Shown here: positions 42,902 to 51,951 of the stretch, one piece after another
Position numbering within the stretch: position 1 is the stretch's first letter
Layout: each line of letters starts with the position of its first letter
Assembly (NCBI GenBank): GCA_026184435.1
Contig: CP046447.1
Direction: 5' to 3' (one strand)
Length of the DNA stretch: 64,000 nucleotides
DNA from: JAADFF01 sp013153035
Lineage (GTDB): Bacteria; Coprothermobacterota; Coprothermobacteria; Coprothermobacterales; JAADFF01
Notes under the pieces: generated by a model
Seen by the model: only the letters and a program-made list of their open reading frames with translations
Database searches by the model: none
What the model was told of the DNA's origin: nothing
Program-made: the position numbers and the translations under genes

Positions 42902-45541
42902 TTACTTGGTTCCTGTTGTAGCCTGTGTGGAAGTTGTGATGTTTGTTGAGGTGCTGACTTGATTTGGTGTAATATTTTCAGCCTGTATAGATTGGGTAAA
43001 GCTTCCCAATTTATTGAGATAGCTTTCTATGTATCCAATAAATGTCTTTAGTCTTGTGGAGAGTGAAGAGTCATCTGTAAGTTTAAAGTTCTCAGGTACA
43101 TGAATATTTTTCAGGCTTTGCAAAGCAGTCTTTATTTGCTTGACGGCATTTACAACCTGTTCTTTTTGCTCATTGCTTAGATATTTTAGAAGATTAGTAT
43201 TGATGTCCTCTATAATAGCTTGTTTTTGTTTAGCGTCTTCTATACTTCTTGTCTTCTCTTCAATAACCTGCTTTTTAATATTCTCAATAATATCTCTGGC
43301 TTGCTGATATTGTGCTAGTGCTGTAATAACATCTATGCGGGGCTGTATATCATCGGTGCTTGTCAATTTACCAGATGCTGACAATGTTCCTACAAGATTC
43401 TTATAAAGTTCGGGGTATTGACCAGGGTTCTTGTATCCACTATAGACAAGAAGAGCATCGAGAGATGATTTGAGCACGTTGTTGAACTGATTTGTAGATG
43501 TTGCTGTTTTGAGATATTCCGTTAGTAGTGAGTATCCCTCTTGGTATGTTAGTTGGAATCCGTTGAGTCCATATGTTGGATAGAATCTTAAGACAATGCG
43601 AGCTATGTTAGCATGTTTCCATGAGGACTCAAGATCAGAAAGTTGGTGTTCTCTCTGCCATTTTATATGGAAGATTTGGGATGTAGATACGTGTGCTCCA
43701 AAGAACCAGTGATCCCATTTGAATATATCTTCCATGTACTTGACAGATTCATTTAGTTTATCCATATAATAGGCATTAAAACCTAATATCATGTAGAGAT
43801 TTTCCGGAGACCATGTGTCTTTTTCGTGGCTAAGTGCAATTTCCTTGGCTACATCATACGTTTTTTCAGCATCTACTGTTTTGCCCTGCATTTTAAGGAC
43901 ATATGCAGCAGATCCATATGCTTTTGCCAGATTGAGGCTGTAATATGATTCTCCTGGATATGTATTATATGCTTTACTAAGGTATTCTATTGCTGTTTGC
44001 AAAAACTGTGGGTTGATTTTACCTCCCGATTGTGATGCGTTAAGGTAGCTTATACCCGTTCTAAAATATCCGTCTGCTTTCCATAAATTGACATAATTGT
44101 AGCTACCTAATACACCTACGAACACAAATGCGATAACCATGATAAGAGCAATACCTTTAGCAATAGGCAGATTGATAGATTCTTTTTCTCTTTCTGCTTC
44201 GGGTACATCTTCTAGGTAGTATGTTGCTGCAATGATACCGAGGAAGATGTAGAAGAATAGGGCAGTGGATAGTGTGTCAAATATTGTCAGGAGGTTGGCG
44301 GCATATCCGAGCAGTGATGCTACCAATCCTGCCATAATAATGCGATACTGTTCACTAGGTTCAGTTCTTAAATATCGATACGCCATCCACAAGGCGGCTA
44401 GGAACATTGAAAGATATGCCAGTATACCAATGATACCTGTTTTAGCCCACACACTGAGGTAGTTGTTGTGCGGGTCATCGTAGTTAACCTTGGGTTCAGA
44501 TTGACTAAGTTCAAGGCTTTTGTATGGCATAAAGTTTCTTCTGAATACCTCTATGCCGACACCTGTTAACCTACCGTGTTTCATATTGTCTTTAATAAGT
44601 GTCATAGTGTCTCTCCATAGTATGAGACGGGGAATAGGTCTTCCATGTGAGTCGTGCCACACGAATATTGTTTTTAGTCTGCTGAAGACGGGAAATTTAT
44701 TGCCGAGAAGAAGACCTGTTGCTATAAACAAGACAATACCAACAATTAGGGCTATGGATACAACCCTTATGAAGATTTTCTTGTTTTTTCCTGTAATAAC
44801 CATACCGGTTACTATGATCCATGCGATAATACCGACGAAAAAGCCAACCCATGCGCCACGGGTCATGGAGCCTATAACTGCAATAAGCTGGGCAACAAAC
44901 ATGGAGAAGTAAATGATTGCCCCGTTTTTGTTGTTATTTACAAGATAAGAATAAGAACGGGCTAGTGTGAGAAATGCTGTTAAAACGAGCATGGGACCGA
45001 AGAAATCTGGATTACCCTGAAAGCCAAAGGCCCTATGGCCAAATGCACCACTACCCCAGAATGGATCAGCACCAAGCATTTGTAGGATGCCGTACAAAGC
45101 GTTAAATGTGCCGAAGTAGATGAGTACATCATATAAGAATTCCAGAGATTTTCTGTTGTAGACAACAATCATGGTAAGAAATGCCATCCATGTGATGGGA
45201 AGAAAAACAATAAGACCTAATTGTCTTTCGTACACACCCCAGAAGGAAACATTGGGGTTTAGCGAGAATATGGTAGATAAGACAATGGCCACATCAAATG
45301 CTAACACTGTGTAGGCTATAGGGTTTTTTAATTTTTTTGTTTCACCAGGATATAGGGCTACAAGAACTGCAATAATTGTGCCGATAATTGTAAATAGCCA
45401 GATAAAAGTGGCACTCTTGACAATATCAAATGCCCTATAAATACCCCTATAGAATGCTACTGGTGGAATAACTACTAAGAGTACGTAAAGCCATAGTAAA
45501 AGATTCCTCTGTGATTTTGGAATGGTTAGTTCTTCCTTCAT
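42902..45541 (-). CDS. O-antigen ligase/polymerase-like membrane protein with TPR C-terminus
   Basis: An 879-residue membrane protein. The N-terminal half (about 1-490) has around 12 hydrophobic segments and the Wzy_C/WaaL-type sequence GRLTGVGIEVFRRNF and DPHNNYLSVWAKTGIIGIL, which marks polysaccharide polymerases or ligases. The C-terminal half (500-820) is soluble and helical with TPR-like repeats (AIEYLSKAYNTYPGESYY), ending in a Thr/Ser-rich tail. ATG 45541 overlaps the stop of the nucleotidyltransferase gene (ATGA) and follows GGGAGGG. It probably joins sugar units or transfers glycan to protein or lipid outside the membrane. The substrate is unknown. Confidence 0.85.
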   Translation of the reverse strand: MKEELTIPKSQRNLLLWLYVLLVVIPPVAFYRGIYRAFDIVKSATFIWLFTIIGTIIAVLVALYPGETKKLKNPIAYTVLAFDVAIVLSTIFSLNPNVSFWGVYERQLGLIVFLPITWMAFLTMIVVYNRKSLEFLYDVLIYFGTFNALYGILQMLGADPFWGSGAFGHRAFGFQGNPDFFGPMLVLTAFLTLARSYSYLVNNNKNGAIIYFSMFVAQLIAVIGSMTRGAWVGFFVGIIAWIIVTGMVITGKNKKIFIRVVSIALIVGIVLFIATGLLLGNKFPVFSRLKTIFVWHDSHGRPIPRLILWRDTMTLIKDNMKHGRLTGVGIEVFRRNFMPYKSLELSQSEPKVNYDDPHNNYLSVWAKTGIIGILAYLSMFLAALWMAYRYLRTEPSEQYRIIMAGLVASLLGYAANLLTIFDTLSTALFFYIFLGIIAATYYLEDVPEAEREKESINLPIAKGIALIMVIAFVFVGVLGSYNYVNLWKADGYFRTGISYLNASQSGGKINPQFLQTAIEYLSKAYNTYPGESYYSLNLAKAYGSAAYVLKMQGKTVDAEKTYDVAKEIALSHEKDTWSPENLYMILGFNAYYMDKLNESVKYMEDIFKWDHWFFGAHVSTSQIFHIKWQREHQLSDLESSWKHANIARIVLRFYPTYGLNGFQLTYQEGYSLLTEYLKTATSTNQFNNVLKSSLDALLVYSGYKNPGQYPELYKNLVGTLSASGKLTSTDDIQPRIDVITALAQYQQARDIIENIKKQVIEEKTRSIEDAKQKQAIIEDINTNLLKYLSNEQKEQVVNAVKQIKTALQSLKNIHVPENFKLTDDSSLSTRLKTFIGYIESYLNKLGSFTQSIQAENITPNQVSTSTNITTSTQATTGTK

Positions 45542-46275
45542 TGTTTTTCCCTCCCCAATGTTTCGAATAGTTTTAACATTAAGTAATCTGATTTCTTATC
45601 CACATCCGCTCCCATGACGGGACTAACCGTTACCGCTGTTGCTTTGACACCGAATTTTTTGCCCACCCATTTTATCACATCGTTTATAGATAACTGACCT
45701 GTTATTAATTTAGCAAACAGTGAAATACCCATTTTCCATACAATCATAAAAGGATTTTTACGGTAGTTGTAATATTTTGTTCCTTCATCTATCACTGTTT
45801 GCCATTTGTCTTTGCTTATAAGGGCAGCTCCCGCTAATTTAATTTTTCCATCTTTCAGTGGAATAAAGGTTTTGTGCCATCCAGGAAACATTTTTTCAAA
45901 GTCCTCTTTATAGATGACGCCAGCCACGAGTTCGCTTGGGGTTTCTATAAATGGTATTAAGTCTTTCCCCCTAACAAGTGGGCTATCTCCTGTGAGAAGT
46001 AACACATAGTCTGTATCAGGTTGTATGACAGATATAGTATCCATAATGCTGCTACTGTCGATTTTCAGCAATGTAGCTCCCTCAACGGTATCTATTGGCC
46101 ACTCAGTTCTGCCTATAACGGTAATAGGTACATCTAAGTCTTTTTTAATATTATTGACCATATGCTGAATAATAGTTGTGCCTGACCAGGGTAGTAGTGC
46201 CTTGTATCCTACCCCGAAATCTTCACACCATTCTTCTTGATCTCCCCCTGCCAGTATGTATATTTTTACATTCAT
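45538..46275 (-). CDS. MobA-like nucleotidyltransferase
   Basis: A 245-residue NTP transferase-like protein. It begins MNVKIYILAGGDQEEW and has GYKALLPWSGTTIIQHMVNNI and LLLTGDSPLV, the general pattern of nucleotide-sugar or cofactor nucleotidyltransferases. The usual GxGTRM loop after LAGG is altered, so the nucleotide-binding loop is unusual. The start is ATG 46275, eight bases after GGGAG, and its first codons overlap the end of ispE by 53 bases. It is followed by the polymerase-like gene, which suggests a role in making an activated sugar. Confidence 0.8.
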   Translation of the reverse strand: MNVKIYILAGGDQEEWCEDFGVGYKALLPWSGTTIIQHMVNNIKKDLDVPITVIGRTEWPIDTVEGATLLKIDSSSIMDTISVIQPDTDYVLLLTGDSPLVRGKDLIPFIETPSELVAGVIYKEDFEKMFPGWHKTFIPLKDGKIKLAGAALISKDKWQTVIDEGTKYYNYRKNPFMIVWKMGISLFAKLITGQLSINDVIKWVGKKFGVKATAVTVSPVMGADVDKKSDYLMLKLFETLGREKQ

Positions 46276-47047
46276 ATGGCATCATCTCCCATCCTGTTTT
46301 TCGTGTGCTTATTTCTATGATATCCCAATGTTTTGGTATTTGGGTTGGTGGAGATAAGCTAAACATGCTGCTGCCGCTACCTGTGAGATGCATACCTTTT
46401 CCTATAGGAATGCCAAAGACCCGTTGAAATGCCTCAGTAAGTCCGTTGCCCATGGTGCCATTCTGAACATACATGTCTGAATAGTTGGAGTAAAATGGTT
46501 TTTCATCCCATGCTTTATATATCATGGGAGTAGGCGATGAAAAGTCTGGTACTACTAGATAGAGGGTAGAAGGAACATTAATATTATAGAGAGGTGTTAT
46601 TTTTTCACCTGTTCCCTCCATAAGGAGTGGGCTTTTGTAGAGATACATGCTGACATCAGCCCCTATATTGGGAGCTATGGCTATAGCCTCTCCCTTATCT
46701 AGTAGTCCTAATTTGACAAATGCCCCTAGTAGACCTCCTGCATTACTGCTTGAGCCTCCTAGTCCTCGACCTATGGGAATATGTTTATAGATAATGGCGC
46801 TAAATGGTATACCTGTCAAAGCCTTGAGTTTATGTACTGTGGAATTCTCTATAGGTGAGGGGAAAAATGTGATTGGACCATCTTCTCCTACGTTTATTAG
46901 CATTGTGTCAAATACGTTAATGAACGACACGATACTCTTCAACAGATGCATGCCATCGTCTCTGATACCTACAACATCAAGTGTGATATTGATTTTTGCA
47001 TATGTTTTCAGTAGAAAGCAGTGTGTAAACATGGCACAGTGTTTCAA
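46223..47047 (-). CDS. ispE: 4-diphosphocytidyl-2-C-methyl-D-erythritol kinase
   Basis: A GHMP kinase of about 274 residues, of the non-mevalonate isoprenoid pathway. Motif 1 is YAKINITLDVVG, the ATP-binding glycine loop PIGRGLGGSSSNAG and motif 3 LTGSGSSMF. The start is TTG 47047, just after GAGGAGGTGAGCG; the next ATG in frame is five codons on. It overlaps the 3' end of rsmA by 71 bases. yabE-rsmA-ispE is the order known from Bacillus, here without rnmV, yabG, veg or small spore protein genes. It feeds uppS, also in this window, with isoprenoid precursors. Confidence 0.92.
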   Translation of the reverse strand: MKHCAMFTHCFLLKTYAKINITLDVVGIRDDGMHLLKSIVSFINVFDTMLINVGEDGPITFFPSPIENSTVHKLKALTGIPFSAIIYKHIPIGRGLGGSSSNAGGLLGAFVKLGLLDKGEAIAIAPNIGADVSMYLYKSPLLMEGTGEKITPLYNINVPSTLYLVVPDFSSPTPMIYKAWDEKPFYSNYSDMYVQNGTMGNGLTEAFQRVFGIPIGKGMHLTGSGSSMFSLSPPTQIPKHWDIIEISTRKTGWEMMPYECKNIHTGRGRSRRMV

Positions 47048-47816
47048 CGCTCACCTCCTCACCACGAATGGTAGGTTTCAGTCCAACAACATTCAATATA
47101 TGCTCTATACATTGTTTAGAATACCCCATATTTCTCAAGTTGTTGGCAAGAGTTTTTCGTTTTTGCCTAAATACCCCTTTAAGGAATTTTTCCCACTTGT
47201 CATAATCTATATTGCATAAAGGTGTTTCTCTTCTCTTTAAGAAGATGACTTCTGACATAACCTTAGGTGGAGGAGAAAATGCTCCTGGTTTCACAAGAAA
47301 TGAAGATACTATTTCTGTGTATGTTTGCATCCATATGCTGAGAGAAGATTTTTCTTTGCCCTTTTGAGCTTTTATGCGTCTTGCTACCTCTTTTTGAAGC
47401 ATGAAAGCTCCTAGTTTCCAAGAAGGAAAGTACTTAACAAGATGAGTGATAATAGTGGTGCCTATCATGTAAGGTAAATTGCCAGTTGTGTTGTATGTAC
47501 CAGTAGGTATATCATCTTCTCGCAGTTTAAGAAAATCAGCCCATATAATGGTGAGATGGGGGACATCTTTTATGACCGTCTCCCAGAAAGGTTTTAGTCG
47601 GTTATCTATCTCTACAGCTACAACAGGTCCTTTTTCCAGTAGGGCAAATGTTAGGTCTCCTGCTCCAGGTCCTATTTCCAAGATATAATCAGGACCATCT
47701 TTCCACACATAATCTGCTATTCTTCGAGATACGGAGTGGTCTTTTAGAAAATGTTGTCCCAATCCTTTCTTTGGCTTGGGTATGAGGTGTTTGTATTTCT
47801 CTCTTATCTCATACAT
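46977..47816 (-). CDS. rsmA: 16S rRNA (adenine1518/1519-N6)-dimethyltransferase
   Basis: A 279-residue RsmA/KsgA that dimethylates two adenines in helix 45 of 16S rRNA during 30S assembly. The N-terminus has PKKGLGQHFLKDHS, then the SAM-binding ILEIGPGAGDLT, the catalytic NLPYMIGT and the C-terminal rRNA-binding domain. The start is ATG 47816, sharing a base with the stop of the 3D-domain gene; an ORF extending to 47855 has no ribosome site. Confidence 0.96.
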   Translation of the reverse strand: MYEIREKYKHLIPKPKKGLGQHFLKDHSVSRRIADYVWKDGPDYILEIGPGAGDLTFALLEKGPVVAVEIDNRLKPFWETVIKDVPHLTIIWADFLKLREDDIPTGTYNTTGNLPYMIGTTIITHLVKYFPSWKLGAFMLQKEVARRIKAQKGKEKSSLSIWMQTYTEIVSSFLVKPGAFSPPPKVMSEVIFLKRRETPLCNIDYDKWEKFLKGVFRQKRKTLANNLRNMGYSKQCIEHILNVVGLKPTIRGEEVSVETLCHVYTLLSTENICKNQYHT

Positions 47817-48739
47817 TATTTCTTTTCCCCCGGATACTGTATGATGTAAACCCACTTGTATCGTTTACCCCATTTTAGAGCTTCGGCTTTGGTGGGGAAG
47901 AATACATCAATGTGGTAGTACTTAATCCAACCTCCAACATCGACTGCGTCACCGTTGCCATAACCCTCTATATACAGCTTGCTGTGAAGTGGAATAAGTC
48001 TAGGATCTACTGCAACAACTCCTTTTCTTGCCCTGTCTCCTGTTGCAGTAACCCAGTCGACACCGGGATCTTCTGGAGAATATGCTGTTATAAGTGCAAT
48101 AAATTTCTTGATGTAGGGTCCATTGTAAATGTGAGGACCGCTTTTGAATATCCATGGTGTAGGTTTTTTAATGATCTTCTTTTCTGTCCATGTCTTGATA
48201 ACTTTATCATCAAGTATGTACTTATATGTCACTATTTCCATTAGTCCGCCTTCAGCTTTCTGTAGCCTAATGACTTTGCCCGGTGGTAGATTTTTGTCGT
48301 AGTATACAACTTGCTTCCATATCAGTGGGGCCAGAGGTATAAGTTTGGCTTTTTTTTGTATCCACCCTTTACTAACAAATAGTGTTTTATTGTTTTTCCA
48401 GAAAATCTTATCCAGTGGGTTTATATCTATGCCTGCAATGCTAAGTAGTGTCTTTGTGCTGCTACCTGGAGATGTAAGAACGTGTACTGCATCTTCCTTT
48501 GTTTCGATCTTGTATTCTTTAACTTCTGTATCGTACATAATTGGGCATGAGTCTATGGTGTTTATGGGGAGTCCCGTTTTTTCTATAAATTCTTCTTCTG
48601 TTCTTGCAAATACATATCCGCTCTTTATGCCATCTAGTGTTATAGCACAGTAAAAGCGGGTATTTAACACGCCAAATAATATGGCCCATGCTGTAAAGAT
48701 AATGATGAGAATCCTTAATACACTACGAGCTATGTTCAC
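47816..48739 (-). CDS. YabE-like 3D-domain cell-wall protein
   Basis: A protein of about 307 residues with one N-terminal membrane anchor and a C-terminal 3D domain (about 225-295). The three Asp of this MltA-type fold are seen in VVAVDPRLIP, AVDVGGW and HIDVFFP. The middle part (about 60-210) is the place of DUF348/G5 domains in RpfB/YabE proteins, but is diverged. These are resuscitation/muralytic-type cell-wall enzymes. The start is GTG 48739, with TGGAGG nine bases before it; ATG 48754 lacks a site. Linked to rsmA as in Bacillus. Confidence 0.85.
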   Translation of the reverse strand: MNIARSVLRILIIIFTAWAILFGVLNTRFYCAITLDGIKSGYVFARTEEEFIEKTGLPINTIDSCPIMYDTEVKEYKIETKEDAVHVLTSPGSSTKTLLSIAGIDINPLDKIFWKNNKTLFVSKGWIQKKAKLIPLAPLIWKQVVYYDKNLPPGKVIRLQKAEGGLMEIVTYKYILDDKVIKTWTEKKIIKKPTPWIFKSGPHIYNGPYIKKFIALITAYSPEDPGVDWVTATGDRARKGVVAVDPRLIPLHSKLYIEGYGNGDAVDVGGWIKYYHIDVFFPTKAEALKWGKRYKWVYIIQYPGEKK

Positions 48740-49218
48740 CTTAATATCCTCCATCTTATGAGATATACAGGATATGGTGATGGATTTATACCCACATGAA
48801 CACCGCCTACATTTTCATCTACCAGTGTCATAACATATACGAATGCTTCTGCCACATGACTGGCATCTACTGTAGAATTGGCCTCCCTTGGTAGAAGTAT
48901 GGTGAGTTTTACTATAGCTACTCCGTTCATGTAGCTTGTGTTTAATTGTTCTACTTGTATTTTGGCAGTGTGCCCGTTGGGTAGCGTTGTTGATGTTTCG
49001 GATATTATGTTTGGGTAGTAATTAGCCGATGTCCAAACAACTCCATACTCTACAGCGGATTCTATATCTTGCATAAGGAGGGTCGATGTTCTCACCGAGA
49101 TATTGAGTTTGTTTTCTTGTACCACATAGTCAAGTAATATTGCTGATAGAAGCCCGAGTATAAATATGATTATTAATGTAATAATAAGAGTTGAACCCTT
49201 CTGATTTTTTATGGACAT
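48736..49218 (-). CDS. Pilin-like single-helix protein (PilX type)
   Basis: A 160-residue protein that starts MSIKNQKGSTLIITLIIIFIL, a hydrophobic N-terminal helix after a short basic leader as in minor pilins or PilX-type assembly proteins. The Gly|Ser-Thr-Leu site is a plausible prepilin cleavage place although Glu5 is missing. The remaining 120 residues are soluble and unassigned. The start overlaps the end of the prepilin gene upstream (GCATG/TAA), so the two are an operon. No pilus ATPase or prepilin peptidase lies in this window. Confidence 0.75.
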   Translation of the reverse strand: MSIKNQKGSTLIITLIIIFILGLLSAILLDYVVQENKLNISVRTSTLLMQDIESAVEYGVVWTSANYYPNIISETSTTLPNGHTAKIQVEQLNTSYMNGVAIVKLTILLPREANSTVDASHVAEAFVYVMTLVDENVGGVHVGINPSPYPVYLIRWRILR

Positions 49219-50117
49219 GCTCCTGTCACCTCAATGTAAGGGCTAATACCTGTTATATTTTGAAAGTCTTGCATGGTGTACCCGTCATAGCTTTCTATGA
49301 TATCTGAGTCTTTGAATGTTATTGTACAGATAGAAGGGGACACTTGACTGTTTATCGATACAGACAGCTGTAAGATAGAAGGATTGTTATTTACTAATAA
49401 GCCACTATTTATTGTTGTAGGATACCCACCACAGTTGATATCAAGGTACTCGTCTGGATTGCTAATATTAGATTTGTCTTTTATAGGTTGTGTGAAGTAA
49501 AGGTATATGATTTTCCCCTGTGTGGCGCTAATGGTATTTTCATCAAAGCATGCAATAGGTAGGGCAAAAGGTGCTGTTAATTTTGTCATACCAACGGTAC
49601 CAGATATTGTTTGATTATCTTGGATAGTAGCTGTATATGCAATAGTGAGGTTGGAAAAGGGTTTGTAATCTGCCTGAACATTGCTAAAGGTTTTGTCTCC
49701 GTAAAATAGTTTTATACTCTCAATATGAACACCTGGTATATCGGGATATATCCTCCCATCTTCTAGGGCTATATAGGTGTTTTCGTTTGTTATAGATAAT
49801 TGCTTGAGAGAGAGTTGTCTTGTTATATCTTCAGAAGTGCTAAAAGACGTAGCGGTATAGATGGATAAGTGAGATATGTTAGTTGAATTTCTATCTTCAT
49901 CTGTTTGTGTACATACGGCAAATTTCATAGGATATAGGGCGTCGATGAATCGGCTATTTGCTAAGTATGTGGCTTCTGCTTTGCTCGTAGCGGATGGGGT
50001 TTCAATGAAAGTAGTTTTTAGTAAGCTTATTGTCATTGGTACAAGTGCAATGGTTAGTATGGAAACTATAATAATCACTACCAATAGTTCAATGAGTGTG
50101 TAGCCGCTATTTTTCAT
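49209..50117 (-). CDS. Type IV prepilin-like protein
   Basis: A 302-residue protein with the classic class III signal MKNSG|YTLIELLVVIIIVSIL, including Glu5 after the cleavage Gly. The C-terminal 270 residues form a beta-rich unassigned region, larger than a major pilin, as for minor pilins or pseudopilins. ATG 50117 follows AGGGGCTGG and lies immediately after the mnmG stop. It forms a unit with the PilX-like gene. Its other pilus machinery is not in the window. Confidence 0.85.
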   Translation of the reverse strand: MKNSGYTLIELLVVIIIVSILTIALVPMTISLLKTTFIETPSATSKAEATYLANSRFIDALYPMKFAVCTQTDEDRNSTNISHLSIYTATSFSTSEDITRQLSLKQLSITNENTYIALEDGRIYPDIPGVHIESIKLFYGDKTFSNVQADYKPFSNLTIAYTATIQDNQTISGTVGMTKLTAPFALPIACFDENTISATQGKIIYLYFTQPIKDKSNISNPDEYLDINCGGYPTTINSGLLVNNNPSILQLSVSINSQVSPSICTITFKDSDIIESYDGYTMQDFQNITGISPYIEVTGACP

Positions 50118-50118
50118 A

Positions 50119-51951
50119 CTATTCCAGCCCCTTAATCCTCTTTAAATATAACATCAGGGCAACGACATCCCCGCTGGATACCCCTGGAATCTGGCTAGCC
50201 TGTCCCAGGGTTGCAGGTTTAAATTCCTTTAGATAGTCTCTACCTTCTCGTGAAAGGTTGGGTACCTCATCGTAGTTTATATCTTCTGGTATCTCAAGTT
50301 GGCTGAGTTTTTTTGCTTCATTAATAAGGCTAAGGTCCCTCTTGATGTATCCTTCGTATTTGACATCTATTTCTAGCGTCAGTTTGCCCTGATTGTCAAG
50401 GTGGGATATTTCTGGCACATACTCTATAAGGTCATCGGCGTGTACCTCAGGTCTTTTAAGCACTTGATAGGCCGAGGTTTTTCCTTTGAGAAAGTCAAAA
50501 TGCTCTTTGTTCAGGTATGTTTTTTTCAGTTTTTCTTTTGCCTTTTCTATAAGCTCTTGTCTTTCTTTGACAAGTTTAAACTCATCTTCTGTCAGTATTC
50601 CCAACTCATAGGCTATTCTCGATAGCCTAAATGCAGCATTGTCTTGTCTCAGCACAAGGCGATATTCGGAGCGTGATGTTAGCATTCTATAGGGTTCTCT
50701 TATAGGATGAGTTGTAAGTTCGTCGATAAGCACACCGATATATGCATCCTCGCGGGATAGTACAAGTGGTTTTTCTCCCCTGACGTACAATGCAGCATTG
50801 ATACCGGCAATAATGCCCTGTGCCGCGGCCTCTTCATATCCTGTTGTTCCATTGATTTGGCCAGCTGAAAATAATCCTTCTATACCTTTAACTTTCATAG
50901 ATGGATGAAGCTGGTGCGGGGCAATAAGATCATAATCTATAGTATATCCCGGTCTAACAATCTCTGCATCTTCAAGTCCTGGTATACTGCGCACAACGAG
51001 TTCTTGGATTTCAACAGGTAGCGATATGGCAAGCCCGTTAGGATATATCTCTTCGGTATTCAGACCAACAGGTTCCAAGAATATGATGTGGCTATTTCTA
51101 TCTGGGAACCATACGGCCTTTTCCTCGATGGATGGACAATATCGAGGGCCTATCTTGACCATATCGGAAGCACGGGATGCTGTTAGGTGTATGTGCATAC
51201 GCACAATGTCCATGGTGCGCTTTGTTGTGCGGGTTATATACACAGGTTTATATCCCGGTGGATTAGGGGCTTCAAAGAATGAAAATGTGATACCTTCTTC
51301 TCCAGGCTGGATTTCCAGCCTATCCCAGTCTATAGTGCGACCATCTAGCCTTGGTGTTGTTCCTGTATTGAACCTTAGTATCTGGAGTCCCAGTCTTTTC
51401 AGGGCATCAGATATTCCGTATGATGGAAACTCTCCCCATCTACCTGCCTCTTTCGACCAAGCAGATATATATATTTTTCCTTTCATAAATGTGCCGGTTG
51501 TCAATACTGTTGCCTTTGCCAGTATTTCATCACCATATTCCAGTTTTACGCCTACAACTCGGTTGTTTTCTGTAAGCAGGTCTACAGCCAAGCCCTGTAT
51601 AATCTCGAGGTTGTTTGTGTTCATGAGTCTTTTTCTCATATTTGCGGGGTATATATCTTTATCTATCTGTGCCCTTTGAGACCATACAGCTGGTCCCTTT
51701 CCTTTATTAAGTACACGCGCTTGTATGTACGACTCATTTGTAACCCTTCCCATAAGTCCACCGAGGGCATCTATTTCCATGACAAGCTGTGTTTTACCGG
51801 GTCCTCCTATAGCAGGATTACAAGGGGGTATGGCAATGGTATCTACAAAGCCCGTAACGAGAGCCGTTTTCATTCCCATGCGTGCTGCCACCTGTGCCGC
51901 TTCTACACCGGCATGACCTCCACCGACAACGATAACATCAAATGTTCTCAA
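50119..51951 (-). CDS. mnmG: tRNA uridine-5-carboxymethylaminomethyl modification enzyme MnmG
   Basis: A 610-residue FAD enzyme (GidA) that with MnmE modifies U34 of tRNAs. FAD-binding motif VIVVGGGHAGVEAA, the signature PPCNPAIGGPGK and GQINGTTGYEEAAAQG are seen, and a C-terminal helical MnmE-binding domain. The start is TTG 51951, after GGAGGAG. It overlaps mnmA by 14 bases. Both enzymes act on the same wobble uridine (cmnm5 and s2 groups), and pairing them gives coordinated modification. mnmE is not in the window. Confidence 0.97.
   Translation of the reverse strand: MRTFDVIVVGGGHAGVEAAQVAARMGMKTALVTGFVDTIAIPPCNPAIGGPGKTQLVMEIDALGGLMGRVTNESYIQARVLNKGKGPAVWSQRAQIDKDIYPANMRKRLMNTNNLEIIQGLAVDLLTENNRVVGVKLEYGDEILAKATVLTTGTFMKGKIYISAWSKEAGRWGEFPSYGISDALKRLGLQILRFNTGTTPRLDGRTIDWDRLEIQPGEEGITFSFFEAPNPPGYKPVYITRTTKRTMDIVRMHIHLTASRASDMVKIGPRYCPSIEEKAVWFPDRNSHIIFLEPVGLNTEEIYPNGLAISLPVEIQELVVRSIPGLEDAEIVRPGYTIDYDLIAPHQLHPSMKVKGIEGLFSAGQINGTTGYEEAAAQGIIAGINAALYVRGEKPLVLSREDAYIGVLIDELTTHPIREPYRMLTSRSEYRLVLRQDNAAFRLSRIAYELGILTEDEFKLVKERQELIEKAKEKLKKTYLNKEHFDFLKGKTSAYQVLKRPEVHADDLIEYVPEISHLDNQGKLTLEIDVKYEGYIKRDLSLINEAKKLSQLEIPEDINYDEVPNLSREGRDYLKEFKPATLGQASQIPGVSSGDVVALMLYLKRIKGLE

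Noticed and set aside
47817..47855. N-terminal extension of RsmA upstream of ATG 47816
   Set aside because: The extension lies within the 3D-domain gene, has no ribosome site and is not like the family N-terminus; ATG 47816 with overlapping stop is preferred.
51303..51322. AGGCTGG/CCAGCCT inverted repeat in mnmG
   Set aside because: A 7-bp stem inside coding sequence is expected by chance in a window of this size.
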